A DNA stretch of 53,557 nt from the NCBI GenBank assembly GCA_003669555.1, contig QWOS01000009.1, positions 1 through 53,557 on the forward strand, written 5' to 3'. Position 1 is the first letter of the stretch; each line of letters starts with the position of its first letter. The notes beneath the pieces are model-generated. The model saw nothing but the letters and a program-made list of their open reading frames with translations. It did not search any database and was not told where the DNA came from. Of the stretch, positions 1-8,105 are shown piece after piece. Origin of the DNA: Planctomycetota bacterium. GTDB lineage: Bacteria > Planctomycetota > Planctomycetia > Gemmatales > Gemmataceae. A program made the position numbers and the translations under genes.

Positions 1-3000
1 CAGACGGGTGGGACACTGGTTTCGGCAGGCCGCCTCACCCTGGCGAATAATACCGCCGCTGGGCAAGGGGCCATTCTGGTCATCGCCGGTGCCGCCCTGC
101 AACTGGATGGCACTGTGGCAGATCTGTCGATTGCCAATAGCCTGGTCCTGGCGGGCAGTGGCCCTTTCAGCACGGGAGCCTTGGTAAACCTTGCGGGTGA
201 CAACACCCTCAAGGGCAATATCCTGCTGGCAGGCACGATTGAATCGTTTGTCGAGAATGGCAGCCTGCGGCTGACCGGAGTCATCAGTGATGCTGGTAAT
301 ATCCACGGCATCACTTCCCGTGGCAACGGCACTCTTGAGCTTGCCGGGGTCAACACTTACGCCGGTCCCACCTCGGTTTATTCCGGCAATTTGTTGCTTA
401 CCAACGACAGTGCCGCCGGCACCGGCCTGATCTCGGTGCTGGTGGACGGCACCCTGCAAATCAGTGGATCGATTGCTTTGGCCAACGCCATCCGGCTCTC
501 CGGGGATGGCGTTGCAGGCGCGGGTTCCCTGCAAGTGCTCGACGGCGACAACCTGATTCAGGGAGCCATCACCCTGACCAACGACAGCACGATTGCCCTA
601 TCGGGTATCAGCACCCTGCAGGTCGATGGCGTGATTGATGACGGCGCGCTGGACAACAGCCTTACTGTCACCGGGCCTGATGGTTCGTACCTGGTCCTCA
701 CCGCAGACAATACCTTCACCGGTTCGACCACCATCATTGGCACCGGTGTCATTCTTGGCGATGGCACCGCGGCAAGCGGGTCGCTGGCCTCGCAGTCAAT
801 TATTTTCAATGCGGGAGGTGGTTTGGGGGTTTATCGCACCGATACACCGGCCAGCCCTTTTGTTATCAGCGCGGTGATTTCTGGCGATGGCGAATTTGCG
901 GTGTTCCAGGGGGCAGTGGAGCTATCAGGAAAAAGCACTTACACTGGCACCACTTTCATCGACGCTGGCAGCCTGCTGCAAATCGCCGAGCAGGGCAGTC
1001 TGGAATCACCAGTCTTTCTAGTATTGGGCGAGCTGGAATATCAACAAACCGGACCAATCAACCTGACGGCAGAATATTTCGGGGATGGCGTTATTCTTTT
1101 CACCATGGGCTTATTCTCCACCAACACATTTGCCCTGCTGACAGACAGCCCTTTCACCGGTTCGCTGGTGGTGGGTGACTTTGTTACCCTGCAGGTTTCG
1201 TGTGCCATTCCGGCTTCTGTCATCCTGGGCTCGGGCAGTATCCTGACAGGTAGCGGAGTGGTGGGTGCCATTATCGCCCAGGCCGGTCTCATGTCCATTG
1301 TGGTCCCCGGCCAAAGCAACAATGGCTTCCTCACAGCTACAGACCTCGACTTCGCCAGTCAGGGGGCCATGTCTTTCGCAATCACCGACACCGGTTCCAC
1401 TCTCACCAGCACCGGGTTGATTCTCAATGGGGGTCTTGATGCTGACCTCAACAGCTCCACCCTGATTCTGACACCCATCAACACCATCGCCAATCAGGGC
1501 ACGGTACTGACCCTGATCAACTTCACTCAGGGCGGTTCAGTGGGGACCAGCCGGTTCACCGACAACACCGGCGCAGTTCTCGAAGAAGGGGCCGAAATCA
1601 CCATCGCCCCCGGCGTGGTCGGCACCCTGCACTACCACTTCGGGTCTGAGGCCAACGATGTGGTGCTGCTGATGGTGAACAACTTCAGCGCATACACCTA
1701 CGATGCCAGCGCCGGCACCCTCCGGGTGGAACTGGGCGAAGACACCAATCTGGCGGCCTCTGACCTGGGCGCCAGCACCAGCCTGATTATCAGCCCCGCC
1801 TCCACTTCGCCGATTGCCTGGGTGCAATTCGGGGGTGATGCCATCGACGGCGCCACCGCCACTGCCCTGCTGATCAATCCAGCCCTCACTGGCCAACTCA
1901 TTATTTCACAGCGCTCTACAGTTGCCACAGGTAGCAATTCAGTCGCACTCAATGGCCTGACTGTAAGGGATAATTTGACAGTGGCCTTGACCCTGGGCGA
2001 ATCCACGGCCATCACCATCGGCGGATCCGGTCTGGATGTGACGGGCAGTTTGTTGCTGGCCAGTTACTTTGGCTCCATCACCCAAACAGCCCCGGTGGAT
2101 ATGGCTGGCGCTTCATTCTTCTCGGCGGCGACAGAAATTGCCCTCAATAGCCAGGCCAATCGTTTCGGTGGTGCGGTAACCGCCAGCGCTGGCGGCCTGG
2201 TTCAGTTATTTGCAACTGGCACACTCTCAACCGCAACAGTGCAAGCCAGCATTGTCACCCTGAATGCGACTGGCAATCTATCTGTCGGCGTGACCACTTC
2301 CAGCGTGCTCAATTTTGTTGCTAGTGGGTCCATCACCCAGACAGGCCCGGCAATTTCCACCGGCCTGGTCACGATCAACGCCCTGGGCACGGTGCTGCTT
2401 GACCACCCTGCAAATGATTTCTCTTCCCTGGTAATCCTGGTGGCAGATGGTATTCGCGTGCAAGACGCCAGCAACCTGACCCTCACCCGGGCGGACAATG
2501 TGTCTGGGAACCTGGTAATCGGCACGATTGGCAATCTGAACCTGCGTCTTCCCGGTGGTGTGTTGCGCGCTGCGGGCGACATCAGCCTGACCACCGCCGC
2601 CGCCGATTCGCATATTGTGATGGATGGTGCGACGAACCAGTCCATCACCTCCACCACGGGTGGTATTCTGATCGCCTCGTCCAGACTGGAGGCGATTGGC
2701 TCCACCCTGGGCATCACCGCGGTAACATCTCTGGAACTACCAGAAACCGTGTTGCTCAGCACTACCGGCATGGCAAGCATCACTATCAATGCCGAATCCT
2801 TGATTCTGAATGGTCTGCTTCGGGCGGATGGCAAAACCGGTGCGAGTGTGAACTGCATCGCCAACACAGCCAGCCTGGCTACGGACGGAATGGTGCGCGC
2901 CTACGACCAGTCTGGTGGCAACCAGGAGTCCATCAATTTGGCCGCCGATATCCTCGGGCTGGCGGGAACGCCTAACCTGGTTCTTGGTGCTGGCGGGTCT

Positions 3001-5115
3001 ATCCTGGTGAGTGGCACCATCGGCACCTCCAGTGCGCCACTCGGGAATGTTGACCTGGTGGGTGGTTCAGTTGTTGTGACCGGGTCGGTGTATTCCCTGG
3101 GCAACCTCCTGGTGCAGGCCAATGCCGGTGCGACTTCGCTGGGTGGAAACATTGTTGCAAACAACATGAGGGTGGAGCTGTTCGGAACCTCGGCAAGCCT
3201 TGAAGTTCCGGGTTCTGTCACCCTTGCCGGTACACTAACGCTGAGGGATACCAGCGCGGCTGGTGTCAACCGGTTTGACGGTGCAATCCAGGCCGCCGAG
3301 CTGGTCGTTACCGCCAGTTCCTCAGCCCTGGTTTTTGCCAATTCTGTGGCTCTGACCGGGCAAGCCGATTTCTCCCTCCTCGGTTCGAACGGCGTCGAAT
3401 TCGACAACACCCTGATTGCCAGCCAACTGAATCTCAATCAGTCTGCCGGTGCTTATCCGGTCACCCTGCTCGGCAACACTACTATTACCAATCTGGTGAC
3501 ATTCAACAACAGTGGTGAGGTTACCCTGGGAGATAATGGCAACGAAGTTTTCTACTTCCGGGGCGGGCTGAATCAGATCACGGGTGCCTCCACGATCCTG
3601 GCCATGGGCACCATCAGGACCAACAGCGCCCCGGTGGCGATCAGTGGCTTGGTGGTCAACGGCCAACCGCTCGCCATTGATACCACTGGCACTGGTATCG
3701 GAGCGGCCATCCAGATTCTTGGCCCGGTGGATATCGTCAGCGGCCTCACCCTGAAGGGGTTAACCAACACCTTCAGCGGGGCTTCAACGCTGACCCGAGG
3801 TTTGGTGGCGGCCCAGCAAGGTGGCCTCACCCTGGGTGCGGGCGAGGCGGGTTTCGTCATCGGGGAAGTGGAGACCGATAACGGACCCGGATCCACCCTG
3901 ATGCAAACCGGGGGAAAAATCACCCTCAACAACGCAGATCTGGCGTTGAATCTGGGCGACTATGCTCCGGGCGTGGGAATGGTGTTCACACTGGTGGACA
4001 ACACCGGCAGTGCCATGGTATCAGGCATTTTCAACGGGTTGCCCGAAGGTGCTACTTACACGGTCGACGGCCAGAGCTTTATCATCAGCTATCTCGGTGG
4101 TGCCAGCAAAAACGACATCACCGCCCGGGTAGTGCGCAGTGTACCTTTGCCAGTCGGCCCTGTCGTGGCCCAGCCCTTCAGTCTGGAACCGGGTAGCCTG
4201 GTAGCAGGGATTGGTCTGGGGCAAGTGCGAATCCGTTCTGCCAACGGTGTCGAGCAGGTCATCACGCCGTTCCCGTTCTATACCGGTTCAGTCAACCTGG
4301 CCACTGTCGATCGTTCCGGCGACGGCGTGGCTGACGCGGTAGTGGTGATGGTGGCGGGTGGGGCCTCCCCGGCAGTGGTGGTAATCGATTCCGCAACGGG
4401 TCGGGTATCCCAGAGTTTCTACGCCTTTGCGCCGCAGTTCATGGGCGGTGGCACGGTGACCGGGGGTTTGGTCAACCTCAATGGAGTTGTCACCACCATC
4501 ATTGCTGTGGGCGCCGGAGCGGGAGCCGAGCCCTCCGTGACTATTTTCGATGCAGTGACCGGTCAGAACCTGAACCGGAACTTCTATGCCTACGCCCAGT
4601 CGTACACAGGCGGGGTGACGGTGGCCATGACCAGTCCCGATATCAAACAGAATTCTTTCATCATCGCCGCCAGCGTGGTGAACTCGCATGTGACGCTGTT
4701 CGACATCCATACGGCGGTCACCCGGACAGTCTCCAGCTTCTATGCCTTCAGTCCCTCCGATTACCTGCAGCCGATCAGTGTGGCAGGCGGGCAGTTGATG
4801 GGAGCCGATGGCAAACTGTTTTCGGCAATTATCGTTGGCTCGGCCACTGGCTGGGCTCCCTCGGTGGTGGTCTTCAGCACAGCGGGCATGGCCCAGAAGG
4901 CCTTTTACGCTTTCAGCCCCAACTTCCTGGGTGGCGTTCGGGTGGGCGTGAGTGACCTGAACAGGGATGGCCTGCTGGAAATCATGGCAGGCTCTGGCCC
5001 GGGAACCCGTGGCACCCTCAATGTCTACGATTACAACTCTCTGGCCCTGATCGATGCCGTGTTCCTCTCGGAAAACACTGATGGCGTGACCCTGGGCAGC
5101 AATCTGACGGTCTGA
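1..5115 (+). CDS. Giant autotransporter-repeat surface protein, C-terminal part (5' end outside window)
   Basis: The frame is open from base 1, so the gene begins upstream; 1704 residues are visible. The first ~380 residues are autotransporter-associated beta-strand repeats (PATR type), each with a core such as NTYAGPTSV, NTFTGSTTI or STYTGTTFI followed by a G-x-L-x-L strand. A Gly/Ser-rich transition follows, then a long beta-rich region. The last ~310 residues resemble FG-GAP/integrin-like blades with Asp-rich loops (DRSGDG, DLNRDG) that could bind calcium. No membrane segment or classical autotransporter barrel is evident at the C-terminus. The second half matches the complete paralogue at 8106-20141 domain for domain, for example the shared GEDTN and SPAVVVIDSATG segments. 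It is probably exported and cell-surface bound. Its exact role (adhesion, matrix or envelope) is not shown by the sequence. Confidence 0.88.
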   Translation, partial: QTGGTLVSAGRLTLANNTAAGQGAILVIAGAALQLDGTVADLSIANSLVLAGSGPFSTGALVNLAGDNTLKGNILLAGTIESFVENGSLRLTGVISDAGNIHGITSRGNGTLELAGVNTYAGPTSVYSGNLLLTNDSAAGTGLISVLVDGTLQISGSIALANAIRLSGDGVAGAGSLQVLDGDNLIQGAITLTNDSTIALSGISTLQVDGVIDDGALDNSLTVTGPDGSYLVLTADNTFTGSTTIIGTGVILGDGTAASGSLASQSIIFNAGGGLGVYRTDTPASPFVISAVISGDGEFAVFQGAVELSGKSTYTGTTFIDAGSLLQIAEQGSLESPVFLVLGELEYQQTGPINLTAEYFGDGVILFTMGLFSTNTFALLTDSPFTGSLVVGDFVTLQVSCAIPASVILGSGSILTGSGVVGAIIAQAGLMSIVVPGQSNNGFLTATDLDFASQGAMSFAITDTGSTLTSTGLILNGGLDADLNSSTLILTPINTIANQGTVLTLINFTQGGSVGTSRFTDNTGAVLEEGAEITIAPGVVGTLHYHFGSEANDVVLLMVNNFSAYTYDASAGTLRVELGEDTNLAASDLGASTSLIISPASTSPIAWVQFGGDAIDGATATALLINPALTGQLIISQRSTVATGSNSVALNGLTVRDNLTVALTLGESTAITIGGSGLDVTGSLLLASYFGSITQTAPVDMAGASFFSAATEIALNSQANRFGGAVTASAGGLVQLFATGTLSTATVQASIVTLNATGNLSVGVTTSSVLNFVASGSITQTGPAISTGLVTINALGTVLLDHPANDFSSLVILVADGIRVQDASNLTLTRADNVSGNLVIGTIGNLNLRLPGGVLRAAGDISLTTAAADSHIVMDGATNQSITSTTGGILIASSRLEAIGSTLGITAVTSLELPETVLLSTTGMASITINAESLILNGLLRADGKTGASVNCIANTASLATDGMVRAYDQSGGNQESINLAADILGLAGTPNLVLGAGGSILVSGTIGTSSAPLGNVDLVGGSVVVTGSVYSLGNLLVQANAGATSLGGNIVANNMRVELFGTSASLEVPGSVTLAGTLTLRDTSAAGVNRFDGAIQAAELVVTASSSALVFANSVALTGQADFSLLGSNGVEFDNTLIASQLNLNQSAGAYPVTLLGNTTITNLVTFNNSGEVTLGDNGNEVFYFRGGLNQITGASTILAMGTIRTNSAPVAISGLVVNGQPLAIDTTGTGIGAAIQILGPVDIVSGLTLKGLTNTFSGASTLTRGLVAAQQGGLTLGAGEAGFVIGEVETDNGPGSTLMQTGGKITLNNADLALNLGDYAPGVGMVFTLVDNTGSAMVSGIFNGLPEGATYTVDGQSFIISYLGGASKNDITARVVRSVPLPVGPVVAQPFSLEPGSLVAGIGLGQVRIRSANGVEQVITPFPFYTGSVNLATVDRSGDGVADAVVVMVAGGASPAVVVIDSATGRVSQSFYAFAPQFMGGGTVTGGLVNLNGVVTTIIAVGAGAGAEPSVTIFDAVTGQNLNRNFYAYAQSYTGGVTVAMTSPDIKQNSFIIAASVVNSHVTLFDIHTAVTRTVSSFYAFSPSDYLQPISVAGGQLMGADGKLFSAIIVGSATGWAPSVVVFSTAGMAQKAFYAFSPNFLGGVRVGVSDLNRDGLLEIMAGSGPGTRGTLNVYDYNSLALIDAVFLSENTDGVTLGSNLTV

Positions 5116-5470
5116 ACCTGATAGTTCCTGGATATCCATCCCACCTGGACCCCGCTCCTTCCACCGAGCGGGGTACAGGTGACTGGATTTCCCCAGGAAA
5201 GGCTTTATGGACTTGGAGTGATGCGGCCTGCTCTCAGACGGCTAGCGACGGGCATGCCAGTGATAATTGCAGTCTCTGGCTGTTGCCGAAGACCTCCTTA
5301 GACTCCAACCGGTTGACTTTTTCTTCCTACTGGGTCTCGTGATTCTCTTCCATTGCTTTAGAAAATATCAAAGCCCAGGTTATAACACGCGTCTCGTTTG
5401 ATATCCATTTTCGCAAAATCGCACATGCGGAGCGAAATGGTGCGCCGCTTTCCTGTTACGGAGAACGCAG
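5116..5470. other. Intergenic region with a terminator-like hairpin
   Basis: No convincing gene is present. An 8-bp perfect stem (5149-5156 with 5167-5174, ACCCCGCT/AGCGGGGT, 10-nt loop) lies 34 bases after the stop of the giant gene. It is not followed by a T tract, so termination is possible but unproven. The first ~40 bases after the stop recur in degraded form at about 7786-7825. The rest is AT-richer and leads to a GGAG ribosome site before the glycosylase gene. Confidence 0.55.
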
Positions 5471-6199
5471 ATGCCAAGAGCGGCTATCCAGCAGGCGGCC
5501 TTGAATGCTCACTTCATGAAGGCGGATCCGATTCTGTATGAAGTTGTTCAGCAGGTTGGTCCTTTCCGGGTGAATCTTGAGCGAAATCGCTTTCGGATGT
5601 TGGTAAGCTCGATTATTTCGCAACAGTTATCGACAGCCGCTGCCAAGACGATCCGGATGCGTCTTGAGGCAAAGATTGGTCCTGACCTCGTTACTGCGGA
5701 ATCTCTAAGCCGGCTTCCCAAGGATGACCTGCGGTCAGCGGGATTGTCAAACCAAAAGGCCGGGTTCATCTCTGATCTTGCTGCCAAAGTGCTTGACGGG
5801 ACAATCAAGCTCTCGACGATTGCCCGAAAGAGCGACGAGGCCGTAATCGATGAATTGACCAAGGTTCGTGGTATTGGTAAATGGACAGCGCAAATGTTCT
5901 TGATGTTTTCTCTTGGAAGGCTCGATGTGTTTCCTCACGATGACCTGGGGGTCCGTACCGCGATTCGCAACCTTTACCAGTTGCCGGAGCTACCTGACAA
6001 AAGTTCAAGCCTGAAAATTGCGGACAAATGGAAACCTTATGCAACCATTGGAAGCTGGTATTGTTGGCGAAGTCTTGACCTGGCAAAAGAGCTGAAACGG
6101 AAGACCGCAGAGCTTCCGTCCCAGGCGTTGAATGACAACCTGCCGCTGCCTATTCGTTACAGTAGGGAATCCCCGTTCTTAAAATCCCAGAAAGGGTAG
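5471..6199 (+). CDS. DNA-3-methyladenine glycosylase II-like protein (HhH-GPD family)
   Basis: This 242-aa protein should excise alkylated bases from DNA in base-excision repair. A helix-hairpin-helix with the core VRGIGKWTAQ lies at residues ~132-141. It is followed ~17 residues later by VFPHDDLG, where the second Asp (~D158) occupies the place of the catalytic Asp of AlkA. The FRMLVSSIISQQLS segment (residues ~41-54) is typical of the family's first conserved helix. The N-terminal domain of E. coli AlkA is absent, as in the shorter bacterial and yeast Mag1-like members. The ATG start has GGAG 8 bases upstream. The gene is AT-richer than the flanking giant genes and stands alone, which fits an accessory origin. 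Confidence 0.85.
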   Translation: MPRAAIQQAALNAHFMKADPILYEVVQQVGPFRVNLERNRFRMLVSSIISQQLSTAAAKTIRMRLEAKIGPDLVTAESLSRLPKDDLRSAGLSNQKAGFISDLAAKVLDGTIKLSTIARKSDEAVIDELTKVRGIGKWTAQMFLMFSLGRLDVFPHDDLGVRTAIRNLYQLPELPDKSSSLKIADKWKPYATIGSWYCWRSLDLAKELKRKTAELPSQALNDNLPLPIRYSRESPFLKSQKG

Positions 6200-6367
6200 C
6201 AAAACCCGCAAGATTTCGGTGAAACCCTGGCAACTCACCATGCCGGTGGACTGGATTCGGATCTGCGGTGAGCATTGGTCGGCCAAATCCTGCATGCTCC
6301 TCCGATCACCCCGCAAGTACACCAGGCCCCCATGGCGATATTGATGCTGGCTGCCGTGCCGGTTCTG

Positions 6368-6847
6368 TTAAACCGTTGGGGCGTTCCGCGATTTTATTTC
6401 CATGACATTTTTAAAAATCCGTTCACACATCGCCGCCATGGTGGCAATCACGATGGCTCCGATAGTGATGAGGATGCCCATGAAAACCCCCGCTGGCCGG
6501 TCCTCTTTGTCGCCATATACAAGGATGAAAATTTCTCCTGCGGCAACAAAACCCATGATGGTGATCCCGCAATATTGTATGGCGCGCAATGCTTTTATGG
6601 CCGCTGGCGATAACACCCTGTTTTGTCTGGCATATCCCACCACCTTGAATGCCTGAAAGAGTGCCACAAAAAAAGGAATAGACGCCATGTACGCATACGC
6701 CAGAAAGGCGTCGTTGCAATAAATTTCAAAGAGCGTTGCGTGGGCGTTTCTGCCCTCGATGTGAGGTTCCCAAAGCAGGAATGAAAAAGCGCCAACGCCA
6801 ACGAGAACAATAGCTATTTGAAGAACTATCAGTGCGCTTGTTTTCAT
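6368..6847 (-). CDS. DUF2975-type small integral membrane protein
   Basis: This 159-aa protein starts at the ATG encoding MKTSALIVLQ; the frame extends 16 codons further upstream without family-like sequence. Four hydrophobic segments are visible at residues ~4-21, ~43-62, ~92-112 and ~120-140, giving the four-helix layout of the DUF2975 family. The middle loop AFKVVGYARQNRVLSPAAIKAL is also characteristic. In other bacteria such genes are often followed by a small XRE-type regulator; none is visible in the 168 bp downstream. The function is unknown and the gene is AT-richer than its surroundings. The family call rests on pattern recognition alone. Confidence 0.72.
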   Translation of the reverse strand: MKTSALIVLQIAIVLVGVGAFSFLLWEPHIEGRNAHATLFEIYCNDAFLAYAYMASIPFFVALFQAFKVVGYARQNRVLSPAAIKALRAIQYCGITIMGFVAAGEIFILVYGDKEDRPAGVFMGILITIGAIVIATMAAMCERIFKNVMEIKSRNAPTV

Positions 6848-7238
6848 AAGTGGTACATTTTCCAGGAAGTTCCAGGACGCGACAACAAGCCCCATCCTTC
6901 CTCTTCTGTTTGACCCGCTCCGTCCCTGCCTTGTCGCAGAGAGTACCGTTTTCCTGGATACCGCGCTCCTTCACCTTCTGGAGTAGGTGCATTTTCTCGT
7001 CCATACCACCTTCCTGCTACCGCTTCTGGTTACGCTCCCCGACCTTGGAGGAGCTGCGGCACCGGAGTGGCCCTGGATTCCGGCACCTGAACATTGCGAA
7101 GGGCTAACGGGGTTAGCTGATGCAACAAGTGGCAACCGCCACCCCGCCATCAGATCAAGCCTTTCGATTTCCATAGGGCCGCCGCGATTGGCAAAGGGAA
7201 TAGGCATGGCCCCCTGAAAGCCGGCGGGAACGCAACCG
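6848..7238. other. Intergenic stretch without a convincing gene
   Basis: Several short open frames exist on both strands, but none has family-like sequence, a clear ribosome site or a credible composition. This stretch lies between the DUF2975 gene and the truncated zinc-ribbon-like gene and may be degraded coding sequence. Confidence 0.5.
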
Positions 7239-7397
7239 CTATAGCCAGGGCAGCAGGGCTTCGGCATCTGGTACACCCAGCACCATCAATTGGCGCACCA
7301 ACCGCTCACCTCCTCTCTGGTGGCCGATGCTGTGCCAGTTTAGATTGCTACATTTGACACAGCCGATCACTTTACCCCCTGGAGGCAGGTACAAAAC
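7239..7397 (-). pseudogene. C-terminal remnant of a zinc-ribbon-like protein
   Basis: Read on the minus strand, about 50 codons before a TAG stop encode AVLYLPPGGK, then IGCVKCSNLNWHS, then a charged tail ending ALLPWL. This resembles the LYLPPGG...FGCRRC...LTY type of zinc-ribbon segment found in many small bacterial hypothetical proteins. A TAA stop lies three codons upstream, exactly where similarity to the giant-gene relic on the opposite strand begins, so the 5' part has probably been lost at a rearrangement junction. A GTG at 7368-7370 preceded by AGGGGG could instead start a 43-aa protein. What is seen is the frame and the CxxC; the family link is an inference. Confidence 0.4.
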
Positions 7398-7785
7398 CGC
7401 GCACGGTTAGTTTACAGCTTCTATGCCTTCGGCCTATTTGATTACCTGCAGCTGATCCATAAGGCGGGCGGGCAGCTGATAGGCGCCGATGAAAAAACTG
7501 TTTTCGGCCATTATCATTGGCCTGGCCACCGGCTGGGCCTCCTCGGTGGGGTCTTCGGCACGGCGGGCATAGCCAAGATGGCCTGCTTCCCGCCCTACCG
7601 GGGGCGTTCGGGTGGGTATGATTGATCTGAACCAGGATAGCCAACTGGAAATCCTTGCCGCCTCAGGCCCGGGAAAGTGTGCCACCCTCAATGTCACCGA
7701 ATACAGCACCTGGGCCCTGATCGGTGCCCTGTTCCTCTCGGAAAACCCCGATGGCGTGCCCCTGGACAGCAATCCGGCGGTCTAA
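7390..7785 (+). pseudogene. Decayed copy of the giant surface protein's 3' end
   Basis: The sequence aligns by eye with about 4710-5115, the last ~130 codons of the giant gene at the window start. Shared blocks include the codons for SFYAF, DYLQ, the ATGWA region, GVRVG and LNQDSQLEIL versus LNRDGLLEIM. The copy has many substitutions and several indels that break the frame. Its final TAA is retained, and similarity continues ~40 bp into the 3' flank (to ~7825), including TTCCTGGATATCCA. No promoter or 5' part remains. It is a relic of a third paralogue or of a segmental duplication. Confidence 0.85.
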
Positions 7786-7825
7786 TCCTGATTGTTCCTG
7801 GATATCCACCCCACCCGGACCTATT

Positions 7826-8105
7826 TCCTCCAGACGAGTGTGGTCCGCGTATTTTTCTTTACTACGGCAAATTCAATGCTATTAAAACCAATAGTTGTTT
7901 ATATTTAGACAATCGCCTGGTAAAAAAAACTGAATGCCTGTGTTTTCCGTCATATCATGTAGCAGTTTGCAGAAGGCAAATTCCCAGTTTTTTAATTTAT
8001 TGCTGGATTGGCACTGGGAACTCTGTAGGCTAGCGGAGGTCTAGGTATTTTAGGCTGAAATTATTATCCTCCCGATTTTCCGATCCGAACCTGATGGGGT
8101 GTCGC
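7826..8105. other. AT-rich upstream region of the complete giant gene
   Basis: No gene is seen. The stretch is markedly AT-rich, with runs such as TTTTTTAATTTATT near 7990 and AAAAAAAA near 7922, and presumably contains the promoter of the giant gene. No single -35/-10 pair stands out. A GGGG at 8096-8099 lies upstream of the second candidate ATG. Confidence 0.45.

Noticed and set aside
7677-8033. 118-codon plus-strand open frame over the relic and the AT-rich leader
   Set aside because: It reads the giant-gene relic out of frame and then AT-rich non-coding DNA; no domain or ribosome site.
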